Below, in pieces: positions 45,083 to 54,003 of a stretch of DNA of 64,000 nucleotides. Made by a program: the position numbers and the translations under genes. The first letter of the stretch is position 1, and every line of letters starts with the position of its first letter. The notes under the pieces were generated by a model. That model saw only the letters and a list, made by a program, of their open reading frames with translations, was not told the origin of the DNA and did no database searches. Location of the stretch: assembly GCF_000024985.1 (NCBI RefSeq), contig NC_013523.1, positions 1,426,001-1,490,000 of the forward strand. The letters are read 5' to 3'. This stretch comes from Sphaerobacter thermophilus DSM 20745 (GTDB lineage: Bacteria; Chloroflexota; Chloroflexia; Thermomicrobiales; Thermomicrobiaceae).

Positions 45083-46060
45083 ATGGGACGAAGCCTCCGT
45101 TTCGTGGTGGTCATCATCCTCGTGGCGGTCCTGCTCCGACCGGGGCCGAGCGCCAAGGCGGCGATCGGTATCCCCTTCGGCGCCGACCTCATCGCGCCCG
45201 GCTCCAACCGCTGGGACGACGTTGAACGTGGCCTCTTCCGCCGGATGCGCGGGAACATCGCGCGGTTCCGGATCCCGGTAGGGTTTGGCGGCTCCCCCAG
45301 CCAGGTTGAGGAGCTCATCGATGACGGGGCACGTACCGTGATCCTGACGACCGAGGACTGCGACTTCACTCCGGATCGCACGCGGGCCGACCTCGTGGGC
45401 CGAGGCTTTTACAGCGTCGTCGAGCGCCACCCGGAGGTTCAGTTCTTCATCGAGGTCAGTAACGAGACGAACATCTGCGGGATGGACCCGTACCGCGCGC
45501 GGTTCTGGATGCTGGAGACGCGCGAAGAGTTGCGGGATCTGGATCGGCCGAACTTCGGCTGGATGGCGTCGATGCCGACCGTGCTCCGCGACGCCGAGAT
45601 CATCCTGTCGCGCCAGGACGACGGTGCCGTCGGTGATGTCTACGACGCAATCGCGGTGCACCACTACGGCGACTATAACGTCTGGCCGCTCGAGGACCAC
45701 TACGAATGGGTGGACGTCACCAACCTCGTGCTCACCCAGACGTCGTTGCCGCTATACGTCACCGAGATCGGGATCAACGATCCCGCCACACCCAAGCCCG
45801 AGAAAGCCCGGCGCATCCTCGAGGCCGTGGCGCAGATGCCGGACCGGATCAGAGGAGTGATGGTCTTCGCCATCACGGAACCGCAGGACAACCGATGGCC
45901 CCAGTACACCGTCGACGGCGCCATGGCCGACGTCTTCGCCTCCCGCCCCGACGCTCCGGAGGACGGCTCTCGGGCGCCGTTACCTGAGCCCAGACACGCG
46001 CCATCCTCGGGCCCGCCACCTGTCCAACGCGCCCCCAGACGCACAGGTGCCCGCCCGTAA
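45083..46060 (+). CDS. Secreted glycoside-hydrolase-like protein (clan GH-A type)
   Basis: The 325-residue protein has a signal peptide (SLRFVVVIILVAVLL, cleavage near residue 26) and a TIM-barrel pattern. Strand 4 ends in FFIEVSNETN with an Asn-Glu pair (Glu128, acid/base candidate) and strand 7 reads LPLYVTEIGIND with Glu228 as nucleophile candidate, which is the clan GH-A arrangement. A Pro-rich tail of about 40 residues ends the protein. The family within the clan and the substrate are unknown. GGGAG lies about 11 bases upstream of the ATG. Confidence 0.75.
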   Translation: MGRSLRFVVVIILVAVLLRPGPSAKAAIGIPFGADLIAPGSNRWDDVERGLFRRMRGNIARFRIPVGFGGSPSQVEELIDDGARTVILTTEDCDFTPDRTRADLVGRGFYSVVERHPEVQFFIEVSNETNICGMDPYRARFWMLETREELRDLDRPNFGWMASMPTVLRDAEIILSRQDDGAVGDVYDAIAVHHYGDYNVWPLEDHYEWVDVTNLVLTQTSLPLYVTEIGINDPATPKPEKARRILEAVAQMPDRIRGVMVFAITEPQDNRWPQYTVDGAMADVFASRPDAPEDGSRAPLPEPRHAPSSGPPPVQRAPRRTGARP

Positions 46061-46141
46061 CGCCGGGCTGCGGGCTCCGCAGCGACAGGGTCGGGCAGGG
46101 GACATTCCCGGCGGCACTGACTAACCGCTCTCCCGGGCGCG

Positions 46142-47068
46142 TCAGCACCGGCCGAGCGCCTGAAGCGCCTGGTCCACGAAGCGCTTGTGTCGCGCCCGCA
46201 TGGTCTGCTCGGTCTGCGGGTCCAGGCCCCATTGCGAGAGCTTGCCCGCAGGGCGGAGGGCCGCGATCAGATCCCAGTAAGGTAAGCAGGACACGTCGAC
46301 GTGGGGCATTAATGCCCGGTATCGCCGGGTGAAGGCGTGCATGGCGCTGGAGCCGTACGCCCACAGGATCTCCAGCCGCGCATTGCCGAGGTCCGCCAGC
46401 GGATCACCCGGCGCGACATCCTCCCAGTCGATCACGGCCACGAGCCGATCATCGCGCCACAAGGTGTTGCCGGGCCAGTAGTCCCCGTGCAGAAGCACCG
46501 GCTGATTCCGCTGGGGCAGCGGCCAGACGGCTTCCAGCACGTCACGGATCCGGGGCTCGTCCAGTGAGTCATCGAGCGTGGCAGGCCGTCGGGCGAGCAT
46601 TTCCGCGACGGTGCGCTCCTGGCTGGGCAGGAAGGAGAGATCGGCCGCCGCGACGTCCACCGAGTGGATCCTGGCAAGCGTCTCAGCCAGTGGTGGGAGG
46701 GCACGATCCAGATCAGCCGATGCCAGCCCGGTCTGCCCGTCGACGTAGTCGATGACGATGAGCGGCGTTCCGAGCAGTGCGCCGGTCTGGTCAAGGTAGT
46801 AGGGTTCGGGAGCGGGTACCCCTGCCGATCGCACGACCTGGAGCACGCGGAACTCGTGGGCTGCCACATCCGGGTTACGGTGGAGATCCCCAGCACCGTA
46901 CTCCTTCACGACCAGGCGCTGGGACTGTCCGTCCGGATAGCGCACCCCGACTACGGTCACCCGCGCGGAGACACCGCCCGGTAACGCCTCCACGCTGCAC
47001 AGCTCGGCTCCCGGAACGACGTGCTCCACCAGACGGGAAAATCGATCGTGATCGACCCCATGACGCAT
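46142..47068 (-). CDS. Aminoglycoside phosphotransferase-family kinase-like protein
   Basis: The 308-residue protein has a kinase-like fold: the Lys-containing strand QRLVVKEYG, the Brenner-type catalytic loop LLHGDYWPGNTLW and the metal site VIDWEDVAPGDPLADLGN. Such proteins phosphorylate small molecules; aminoglycoside resistance is only one option and is not implied. The start at 47068 gives a normal N-terminus (MRHGVDHDRFSRL); a longer frame to 47293 has no conservation. The gene stands alone between the glycosidase-like gene and the mrp operon. Confidence 0.82.
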   Translation of the reverse strand: MRHGVDHDRFSRLVEHVVPGAELCSVEALPGGVSARVTVVGVRYPDGQSQRLVVKEYGAGDLHRNPDVAAHEFRVLQVVRSAGVPAPEPYYLDQTGALLGTPLIVIDYVDGQTGLASADLDRALPPLAETLARIHSVDVAAADLSFLPSQERTVAEMLARRPATLDDSLDEPRIRDVLEAVWPLPQRNQPVLLHGDYWPGNTLWRDDRLVAVIDWEDVAPGDPLADLGNARLEILWAYGSSAMHAFTRRYRALMPHVDVSCLPYWDLIAALRPAGKLSQWGLDPQTEQTMRARHKRFVDQALQALGRC

Positions 47069-47256
47069 GGCGCAAGCATATCGTAAAATCCCTAACGGCG
47101 GCCGGCACGCTCGGGTTCCTTTGACCGCGCACGGGCCTACACGTCTCCGTGCCCACCCGAGGCCCGACCGAGCCAGATGGCCTCGTCCGTGCGTTCCAAC
47201 CGTTATGTCGATCTCAGATCGGCTCCGGCCGCGTCTCGGCTGCGACAGTCGATTAC

Positions 47257-47277
47257 CGTGCAGCGGGTGTCTGCACG
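47257..47277. repeat. Hairpin upstream of the mrp operon
   Basis: CGTGCAG (47257-47263) pairs with CTGCACG (47271-47277) around a 7-base loop, about 100 bases before mrpA. The 305-base gap 47069-47373 contains no other supported feature; a regulatory role is possible. Confidence 0.4.
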
Positions 47278-47373
47278 TTCGGAAGACGAGCACGACACCC
47301 AGGTGTAGTGGGGTGCTCCGCGCGCGGTTCGAGCGTACCCGGCAGAGGTTAGCCGCAGGTGGTGGAGGTGACG

Positions 47374-49668
47374 ATGCCCGAGGAGTTCCGAGTGCTGGCG
47401 CCCCTCATCGTCGCCGCCCTCGGGACGTTCGCGGTCGCTACCCTGGGCGCTGTCCGCCCGCGGCTCGCACCGCCTCTCGCGGTGGCGACCGCAGCCCTGG
47501 CTTTGGCGACCACGCTCCTGATGCCTGCCGGGGGGCGGGTCGATCTCGCCTGGGCACCCACCTGGGACCTCCGCCTCACCTTCGCGGCCGACGGCCCGGC
47601 TAAGCTCTACGCGCTGCTGGCAACCGGAGTCGGCCTGGCCGTCCTGACCTACGCCGCGGGCTACATGCCCCGGCACGCGGCCCACGAGGGTCACCTACTG
47701 TCCCGCACCGTCCGGCTCTACAGTCTCATCCTTCTGTTCATGACCGCGATGCTGGGCCTCGTCCTGGCCCAGGATCTCATCGTCCTGATCATCTTCTGGG
47801 ATCTGACGGCCATCACGTCGTACTACCTGATCGGCTACGAGCAGGAGCAGGAAGCGTCCCGGCGGGCAGCGATGACTGCGCTGCTCGTAACCGGGATCAG
47901 CGCGATCCTGCTCATCCTGGCCGGGGTTCTGCTCTACACGCGCTTCGGCACCGCGCAGCTCCCAGACATCCTGGCGCAAGCTCAAGCCGGGCCGTTCGTG
48001 ACCGCGACCGGAGCGCTCATCGCGATCGCCGCGCTCGCAAAGAGCGCCCAGGTTCCGATGCACTTCTGGCTCCCGCAGGCGATGGTCGCGCCGACGCCCG
48101 TCTCCTCCTACCTCCACTCGGCAGCCATGGTCGCAGCCGGGGTATTCCTGCTCGGCCGGGTCCACCCGCTCCTCGACCTGAGTCCCGGCCTACAGAACGT
48201 CCTCATAGCCCTTGGCTTCGCTTCCATGGCGATCGGCGGAGTGCTGGCGCTGGCCCAGATGGAGATCAAACGGCTGCTGGCCTACTCAACCATCGCTCAG
48301 TACGGGTACGTCGTGGTGATGCTGAGCCTCGGCGCGGTGGAAGGGGCGGCCTTCTACATCCTCGCCCACGCCCTCATCAAGAGTGCCCTCTTTATGAGCG
48401 CAGGCGCGGTGACCGAGGCGACCGGAGAGACCGATCTCACGAGGCTCGGCGGTCTCGCTCGGTCGCTGCCGCTGCTGGCCGTCGGGAGCGGGCTGGCCGC
48501 AGCCGGGCTGGCAGCGCTGCCGCTCACGATGGGGTTCTTCAAGGATGAAGTGTTCTTCGCCGCGGCCGCGGAGCGCGGCGGGGTGGTGCCCGTGCTCGCC
48601 GTCGCGGGCGCCGTCCTAAGTTTCGCCTACACCTGGCGCTTCTGGGGCAACATCTTCCTGGGTCCACTTCGGAACCGGGTGGAGCGCATCCCCTGGACAC
48701 TGACGCTTCCGGTGCTCGCGCTCGGTGTGCTGGTCGGGCTCGGCGGGATCGTGCCGGGTCCGGCAGCGAGCCTCGCCGCGGATGCTGGAGAGGCGATGGC
48801 CGGACGGGCCACGCCGCTGCAACTCGCCTACCACTTCGACCTGCGCGCGCCCAACCTGATGGCAGTGATCACTTGGGTGCTCGGGGTCGTGGCCATTCTG
48901 ACCGCGCCGCGCTGGGCCACGATTCCGCGCGCAGTGGCGAGGACCGGGGATCGGTACGGCCCCGACCGTGGTCTGTTCACGGCGATCATCAGGCTCACCA
49001 CGTTCTCGCGCCGAACGCGCGCCTTCCTTGAGGTGCGGAATCTCCAGTGGCGTATCGCCACCGTTCTCGTCGCGACCGCCGTGCTGGTCGGCGTGACCAT
49101 TGTCTTCGCGCCGCCCTGGCCGACCTTCCGCGTCGGACGACTCCCCACGAGCGACTGGCCACTCTTCCTCTTTCTGGTACTTGCGGCCCTCTCGGCTCTG
49201 GTCGCAACGCGCAGCGCCGGTCGCCTGACCCTGGTGCTTTCCCTTTCGGCAGTGGGGTACTCGCTCGCGGCGGTCTTCACCTTCATCGGTGCACCGGACG
49301 TGGCGCTGGTCGCCCTGTTGATCGAGACGATGATGACACTGCTCCTGCTGGCGGTGCTCGGGCTGCTCCCGATCGAGCTAGCACGTGCTCCGGCTGAGCG
49401 CGAGCCACACCCCGGGCGTCGCCGCGCAGTGGGCTTTATCACGACCGGCTTCGTCTTCGTGATCTGCTGGGGCGTCCTGTCGTGGCCCGCGCCGGACGCG
49501 ACGATGGCCCGCGCACACCTGGAACTCTCCCCAGCCGCCCACGCAGCGGATGTCGTCACCGCCATCCTGGCTGACTTCCGCGGGCTCGACACGCTCGGTG
49601 AGATCACCGTGATCGCCGTCGCGCTCCTCGGCGCGCTCACCTTCTTTGCCTCGAGGAGATCGGCATGA
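47374..49668 (+). CDS. mrpA: Mrp-type Na+/H+ antiporter subunit A
   Basis: MrpA is the largest membrane subunit of the multi-subunit cation/proton antiporter, related to NuoL. The 764-residue protein has about 20 hydrophobic segments, the NuoL-like core with FWDLTAITSYYLIGYE, KSAQVPMHFWLPQAMVAPTPVSSYLHSA (seen as KSAQVPMHFWLPQAM and PTPVSSYLHSA) and MEIKRLLAYSTIAQYGYV, and the C-terminal MrpA-specific extension (FIGAPDVALVALLIETMM). The start at 47374 has GGAGGTGAC upstream. It overlaps mrpB by four bases. Confidence 0.95.
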   Translation: MPEEFRVLAPLIVAALGTFAVATLGAVRPRLAPPLAVATAALALATTLLMPAGGRVDLAWAPTWDLRLTFAADGPAKLYALLATGVGLAVLTYAAGYMPRHAAHEGHLLSRTVRLYSLILLFMTAMLGLVLAQDLIVLIIFWDLTAITSYYLIGYEQEQEASRRAAMTALLVTGISAILLILAGVLLYTRFGTAQLPDILAQAQAGPFVTATGALIAIAALAKSAQVPMHFWLPQAMVAPTPVSSYLHSAAMVAAGVFLLGRVHPLLDLSPGLQNVLIALGFASMAIGGVLALAQMEIKRLLAYSTIAQYGYVVVMLSLGAVEGAAFYILAHALIKSALFMSAGAVTEATGETDLTRLGGLARSLPLLAVGSGLAAAGLAALPLTMGFFKDEVFFAAAAERGGVVPVLAVAGAVLSFAYTWRFWGNIFLGPLRNRVERIPWTLTLPVLALGVLVGLGGIVPGPAASLAADAGEAMAGRATPLQLAYHFDLRAPNLMAVITWVLGVVAILTAPRWATIPRAVARTGDRYGPDRGLFTAIIRLTTFSRRTRAFLEVRNLQWRIATVLVATAVLVGVTIVFAPPWPTFRVGRLPTSDWPLFLFLVLAALSALVATRSAGRLTLVLSLSAVGYSLAAVFTFIGAPDVALVALLIETMMTLLLLAVLGLLPIELARAPAEREPHPGRRRAVGFITTGFVFVICWGVLSWPAPDATMARAHLELSPAAHAADVVTAILADFRGLDTLGEITVIAVALLGALTFFASRRSA

Positions 49669-50117
49669 GCATGAGCACCATCCTGACCAAAGTCATCTCC
49701 CGGTTGATCTTCCTCCCGACGTTCGTGACTGCGGTCGCCATCCTGGTCAAGGGATACTTCGGAGCGGGCGACGGATTCAGCGCCGGAGTGATTGCGGGCA
49801 CCGGGGTCGTCATCCAGTTCCTGGCCTTCGGCCCGCGCGAGTTGTTTGCGCGCTACCCCAGCCTGCGCCGGGCACCCCTCCTCGCCTGGAGCGGGCTCCT
49901 GCTTGGGCTGGCCACCGCGTTCGCGCCAGTCCTCTGGGGCGACCCGATCATGACCCACTATCCACGACCGGGGGAAGAGGTGCCTCACCTGGGCCTGCTG
50001 GCATTCCACACGGCCGTCTTGTTTGACGCGGCGGTCTTCTTGCTCGTCTTCGGGATGATCGTGTCGGTCCTCGGGGCAATCGGGAATCGCTACGGGAGCG
50101 AGGGAGTGGACTCGTGA
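49665..50117 (+). CDS. mrpB: Mrp antiporter subunit B
   Basis: The 150-residue membrane protein has four hydrophobic segments and the MrpB pattern GYFGAGDGFSAGVIAGTGVVIQF, here also LLAFHTAVLFDAAVFLLVFG. The start ATG overlaps the mrpA stop and the stop overlaps mrpC, so the subunits are translationally coupled. Confidence 0.93.
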   Translation: MSMSTILTKVISRLIFLPTFVTAVAILVKGYFGAGDGFSAGVIAGTGVVIQFLAFGPRELFARYPSLRRAPLLAWSGLLLGLATAFAPVLWGDPIMTHYPRPGEEVPHLGLLAFHTAVLFDAAVFLLVFGMIVSVLGAIGNRYGSEGVDS

Positions 50118-50488
50118 TTCTGGGACTGGCGTTGGTGATATCCATCCTCTTCGGCTGTGGCGCGTTCCTGTTGCTCAAGCGCGACCTGATCCGAATGGCA
50201 GGCGGCGTCATCCTCATCTCGAACGCCGCGAACCTCTTCATCGTCGCGGCCGGGCTCAGCCGCGGCCGCGAGCCGATCTACCCGCTACCCCCCGGTGAGC
50301 GAATCAGCGATCCGGTGGTGCAGGCACTGGTTCTCACCGCGATTGTGATCGGGTTCGGAACGGTGGCCGTCCTCCTGGGCTTGATCTACCGAACGTACAC
50401 AGCACGAATCGCCAGAGCGGTGGACCAGGGCGAAGAAACGGAAGGGACGCCGGTGTCGATGCCGCCGGAAGATAGGGTGGCCGACTGA
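50114..50488 (+). CDS. mrpC: Mrp antiporter subunit C (NuoK-like)
   Basis: The 124-residue protein has three membrane segments and the NuoK/MrpC pattern FGCGAFLLLKRDLIRMAGGV, SNAANLFIVAAG and DPVVQALVLTAIVIGFGTVAV. A polar C-terminal tail of about 25 residues follows. GTG start inside the end of mrpB. Confidence 0.93.
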   Translation: MILGLALVISILFGCGAFLLLKRDLIRMAGGVILISNAANLFIVAAGLSRGREPIYPLPPGERISDPVVQALVLTAIVIGFGTVAVLLGLIYRTYTARIARAVDQGEETEGTPVSMPPEDRVAD

Positions 50489-51861
50489 TGCTGCTCCTCC
50501 TGCCGCTGGCGATCACCTGGTTCGGAGCGGTGGCCCTCGCGCCGTTCGACGGCCGACGGCGCGCCGTCGGCGCCGTGGCGGTCGGCGTCATGGTCGCCGC
50601 GTTCATCGCGCTGGTTCGGCTGGGGATCGAGGTCTGGACCTCGGGACCGGTCGAGATGGTCGCGGGCGACTGGCCGGCGGGGATCGGGATCCGCCTTCGC
50701 GCTGACGCACTGGGGATCGCCTTCTCGTTGATCTCACTCGGCGTGCTGCTGGCTGCGCTGGCCTACGAGGTTCTGGGTGGCGTTCACGAGCGCTCGCTCC
50801 CGAGCCTGGTCCTCTTCATGAGCACTGGCCTGACCGGCGTCTTTCTGACCGCCGACATCTTCAACTTCTACGTCTTCTTTGAGATCGCCATGATCTCGTC
50901 GTTCGTCCTGGCTACCTACGGCGCGCAGGTCGGGCACCTCCGGGCGGCACTGACCTTCATGGTCGTCAACCTGCTCGGCTCCGTCGTCTTCCTGGCCGGG
51001 GTCGCCTCCCTCTACCATGTCACCGGCACCCTGGACATGATGGGCGTGGCTGACCGGGTCGACGGGGCACCGGCCGGGTCCGTGCTGCTGATCGCGGTCC
51101 TCATCTTCGTGGCGTTCGGCCTGAAGCTCGGGCTGTTCCCATTCCACTCCTGGGTGCCCCTCGTCTACCGCGACACCTGGCCCGCGGTGGCCGCCATGTT
51201 GAGCGCCGCGCTGGCCAACATCGGGAGCTACGGCCTGCTGCGCTTCGGTGCCGGCCTCATGCCGCGCGAGTTGAGTCTCACCGCCGGCGGCCTGATCGTT
51301 ATCGGCAGCCTCAGCATCATCTACGGCGCCGTGCAGGCGATCAGCCCACGGACCGCCAGCGAGGTCATCGCCTGGTCCTCGATCGGACAGGTCGGCTATA
51401 TCCTGGTCGCACTCGGGGTCGGTGGCCCGGTTGGGCTGGCGGCAGCCGTGCTGTACTCCATCATCAATTCGCTCAACAAACTGGTCCTCTTCCTGGCGGT
51501 CGGACTGCGTGGCTGGCTGGTGGGAGCCGCATTCGCCCTCGCTGCCTTCAGCGTCGCCGGGGTACCCCCATCCGCCGGGTTCTTCGGCAAGGTCGCCATC
51601 TTCCGGGCGGGCGCGGATGCGGACAGCACGGCGCTGCTGGCGCTCGTGTTCGTCGGCGGCGCGCTCTCGCTCATCTACCTGTTCCGCATCTACCAGCGCG
51701 ACTACTGGGCGCGAAACCACGCCACGCCGCCGAGCCCGCTCGGCGCCCGGGTCCTCGTCCTGGCCCTGGCCTGCGGAATCGTGTTTATCGGGCTCTGGCC
51801 TGAGCCGCTGCTGGCACTCAGTGCCAGCGCGGCCGCAGCGTTGACGGGCGGTGGGTCATGA
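50488..51861 (+). CDS. mrpD: Mrp antiporter subunit D (NuoM/N-like)
   Basis: The 457-residue polytopic protein carries the proton-pumping subunit pattern: FYVFFEIAMISSFVLATYG with the conserved Glu, KLGLFPFHSWVPLVY with the Lys of the membrane channel, and SEVIAWSSIGQVGYILVALG, plus AGVPPSAGFFGKVAIF. About 14 membrane helices. It overlaps mrpC by one base and mrpE by four. Confidence 0.95.
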   Translation: MLLLLPLAITWFGAVALAPFDGRRRAVGAVAVGVMVAAFIALVRLGIEVWTSGPVEMVAGDWPAGIGIRLRADALGIAFSLISLGVLLAALAYEVLGGVHERSLPSLVLFMSTGLTGVFLTADIFNFYVFFEIAMISSFVLATYGAQVGHLRAALTFMVVNLLGSVVFLAGVASLYHVTGTLDMMGVADRVDGAPAGSVLLIAVLIFVAFGLKLGLFPFHSWVPLVYRDTWPAVAAMLSAALANIGSYGLLRFGAGLMPRELSLTAGGLIVIGSLSIIYGAVQAISPRTASEVIAWSSIGQVGYILVALGVGGPVGLAAAVLYSIINSLNKLVLFLAVGLRGWLVGAAFALAAFSVAGVPPSAGFFGKVAIFRAGADADSTALLALVFVGGALSLIYLFRIYQRDYWARNHATPPSPLGARVLVLALACGIVFIGLWPEPLLALSASAAAALTGGGS

Positions 51862-52340
51862 GCCTCTTCATCCTACGCCTCGTGCTGCTGTGCGGAATCT
51901 ATCTGCTTGCGCTGGGCCGGGTGAGCCTGGGCGACGTGCTCGTCGGCCTGATCATCTCGGCTACGCTGCTGCTGTTGCTCGACCACCGGAGCCAGCCGGT
52001 ACAGGATCCTCCCCTCGGACGGCGGCTAATCGGCTTCGTCCCGTTTTTCCTGGCTGCCTTCTTGGACGTCGTCCTCCGGACCTGGGACGTCGCGATGATT
52101 GTCCTCGGGCGCCGCCCCGCCGCTCCCGACTATCTCGAGGTGCCCATCGGCCCCCGGACACGGATCGGCGTCGCCGTCACGGGATTGCTTGTCACCCTCG
52201 CGCCAGGGTCGGTGCTGGTGGACGTCGACTGGGAGCGCGGCACGATGCTGTTCCACGTGTTTGACGCATCCGAACCAGATGCCTTCCGCGCCTCGTTGGC
52301 GCGGTTCTACGAGCGATATCAACGCTGGGTGTTCCCATGA
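51858..52340 (+). CDS. mrpE: Mrp antiporter subunit E
   Basis: The 160-residue protein has two N-terminal membrane segments (LRLVLLCGIYLLALGRVSLG; VLVGLIISATLLLLL), a third (LIGFVPFFLAAFLDVVLRTW) and a soluble C-terminal domain with LEVPIGPRTRIGVAVTG and TPGS-like APGSVLVDVDWERG, the standard MrpE arrangement. Start overlaps mrpD. Confidence 0.92.
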   Translation: MSLFILRLVLLCGIYLLALGRVSLGDVLVGLIISATLLLLLDHRSQPVQDPPLGRRLIGFVPFFLAAFLDVVLRTWDVAMIVLGRRPAAPDYLEVPIGPRTRIGVAVTGLLVTLAPGSVLVDVDWERGTMLFHVFDASEPDAFRASLARFYERYQRWVFP

Positions 52341-52368
52341 CGCCGGGGATCGGGAGAGAGGGACCCGA

Positions 52369-52635
52369 ATGCATGTAGTCGTCTTCTATATCGCGACACT
52401 GTGGCTGGCCCTGCTCATCGCGGTAGGCGTCGCCCTCACGCTGCGCGCGCGCACCATCCTGCTCCGCGTACTGGGGCTCGAGCTCGTTACGACGATGCTG
52501 GTCGGCCTGCTCGCCCTCTTCGCCGGTGGCCGGGATTCACCGCACTACCTTGATGCGGCGCTGGTGCTGGCACTGCTCTCATTCGTCGGCACGCTCGCGG
52601 CGGCACGTTTCGATGCGGAGGGACGGATCTTCTGA
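52369..52635 (+). CDS. mrpF: Mrp antiporter subunit F
   Basis: The 88-residue protein has three membrane helices (VVVFYIATLWLALLIAVGV; LELVTTMLVGLLALFAGG; AALVLALLSFVGTLAAARF) as in MrpF. The ATG at 52369 has GGGAGAGAGGG upstream. Its stop overlaps the mrpG start (ATGA). Confidence 0.92.
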   Translation: MHVVVFYIATLWLALLIAVGVALTLRARTILLRVLGLELVTTMLVGLLALFAGGRDSPHYLDAALVLALLSFVGTLAAARFDAEGRIF

Positions 52636-53003
52636 TGCTCGAGGCAGTGGTCCCCTGGGTAGCTGACGCCCTCGTGCTGCTCGGCCTCCTCATCCTCACG
52701 CTCTCCGTCTGGGGCGTGCTGCGGATGCGGAACGTCTATACCAGCCTCCACGCGTCGAGCAAGACGACTGCGCTCGGGCTCGGGCCGCTGCTCATTGCCG
52801 CCGGTTTGGAGAACGAGACGATCCTGCTACGCGGCCTGCTTGTCCTGGGTTTTCTCATCCTGACCGCACCCGTCGCCGCCGCCTCCATCGCCCGCGCCTA
52901 CTGGCGGAAGTACGACCGGGCCACCCGGCCCAACAACGGACAGCCGGAGACACGCGTCGATGCAGCAGCGACTGTTGACCAGCGCGTCGGCAGTCCCGAG
53001 TAG
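52635..53003 (+). CDS. mrpG: Mrp antiporter subunit G
   Basis: The 122-residue protein has three membrane segments and the MrpG pattern SVWGVLRMRNVYTSLHASSKTT followed by LGPLLIAAGLE and FLILTAPVAAASIARAYW. It completes an uninterrupted A-B-C-D-E-F-G set. The hydrophilic tail of about 30 residues is longer than usual. Confidence 0.93.
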   Translation: MLEAVVPWVADALVLLGLLILTLSVWGVLRMRNVYTSLHASSKTTALGLGPLLIAAGLENETILLRGLLVLGFLILTAPVAAASIARAYWRKYDRATRPNNGQPETRVDAAATVDQRVGSPE

Positions 53004-53063
53004 GTACGAGCGGGTGCACCGCGCCGGCTGCGGCGCACCCTACTGTCTCGCCGCAGGCCGTGC

Positions 53064-53474
53064 TTACTCTCCCTCGCCGCGGAGGTGAGGCGTGTAGGTA
53101 ATCCCGACCAGAAGCCCCTCCGGTCCCAGGAGCCGCGTCACCCGCTGACCCCACGGCTCCAGCCGATCCGCGACCAGCACCTCGTACCCGCGCTCGACGA
53201 GTTCATCCGTCGCTGCAGCCACGTCCTCGACATCGAACTCGATCCACCCTCGCGGCACCGGGAAGTCCGCCGGCCAGTCGTCCGTGCCGAAGCACGACTG
53301 TGCTGCGGCCGGGAGCGGCCAGACGGCGAAGTGCTTCACCCCGTCGACCTCGTCGCTGGCCAGGTACGACTCGTCACCACTGAGCGGAAGGCCCAGCGTC
53401 TCGCTGTAGAATGCGCGTGCCGCTTCCATGTCCGGCGCAATCGGACCGAATCCCGCTACGAAGAGAACCTTCAC
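53064..53474 (-). CDS. VOC/glyoxalase superfamily protein
   Basis: The 136-residue protein is a two-repeat vicinal-oxygen-chelate fold: LFVAGFGPIAPDMEAARAFY with the typical start of repeat one, HFAVWPLP, GWIEFDVEDVAAATDEL beginning repeat two, and GPEGLLVGITYTP at the end. Candidate metal ligands are His, Glu and Glu, but the exact set cannot be assigned. GTG at 53474 has GAGAGG nine bases upstream. Substrate unknown. Confidence 0.8.
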   Translation of the reverse strand: MKVLFVAGFGPIAPDMEAARAFYSETLGLPLSGDESYLASDEVDGVKHFAVWPLPAAAQSCFGTDDWPADFPVPRGWIEFDVEDVAAATDELVERGYEVLVADRLEPWGQRVTRLLGPEGLLVGITYTPHLRGEGE

Positions 53475-53662
53475 GGACGCCCACCTCTCAATAAGCTGTA
53501 GGGCCAACGCGGGACCTGATGAGAGCATCGTAATGCCCTCGTCAACACCTCTCTCGGGAGCGCACCTGGGTGCGGTGCGAGGCGCGACGGCGTGCAGAAA
53601 CCGTGGTAGACTGTGCGATCAAAGTCCACTCGCATGGAAATACCGTAGCGAGGAGTAGCCCG

Positions 53663-53767
53663 ATGGCGATTCTGAGCATGAACCCGCTCATTTTCCTGGT
53701 GGATGTCGCCGTGGTCGGCTTCGTAGCCGCCGCGGTAGTGCTCGGCATGCGCGCGCTCCGCCGCTAG
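53663..53767 (+). CDS. Very small single-pass membrane protein
   Basis: The 34-residue product MAILSMNPLIFLVD... has one predicted membrane helix (PLIFLVDVAVVGFVAAAVVL, residues 8-27) and a basic C-terminus GMRALRR, giving an N-out/C-in topology by the positive-inside rule. GAGGAG lies eight bases before the ATG at 53663, and TGGTAGACT about 55 bases upstream resembles an extended -10 box. No family is recognised. Support is the ribosome binding site and helix only. Confidence 0.45.
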   Translation: MAILSMNPLIFLVDVAVVGFVAAAVVLGMRALRR

Positions 53768-54003
53768 CCCCGCCGGGCACATCCCGTTTCCACCCCAAGA
53801 CTACCGCCTGTCCGCCGTTTGAGCCGGACGCTACCCGCGTGCAGTGCTTCCAATTCGATCATGTTCACCTGAATTATTAGCTTGATACAACTGTGTCAGT
53901 GCCTCACACTAGTGCCACGTGTGTCCTCCCGCTATGCCTCCACCACGGTCGGCCCGCGCCCGTGCGAGCCGAACCGGGTATCACCCCCTAAGGAGGGACT
54001 CCC

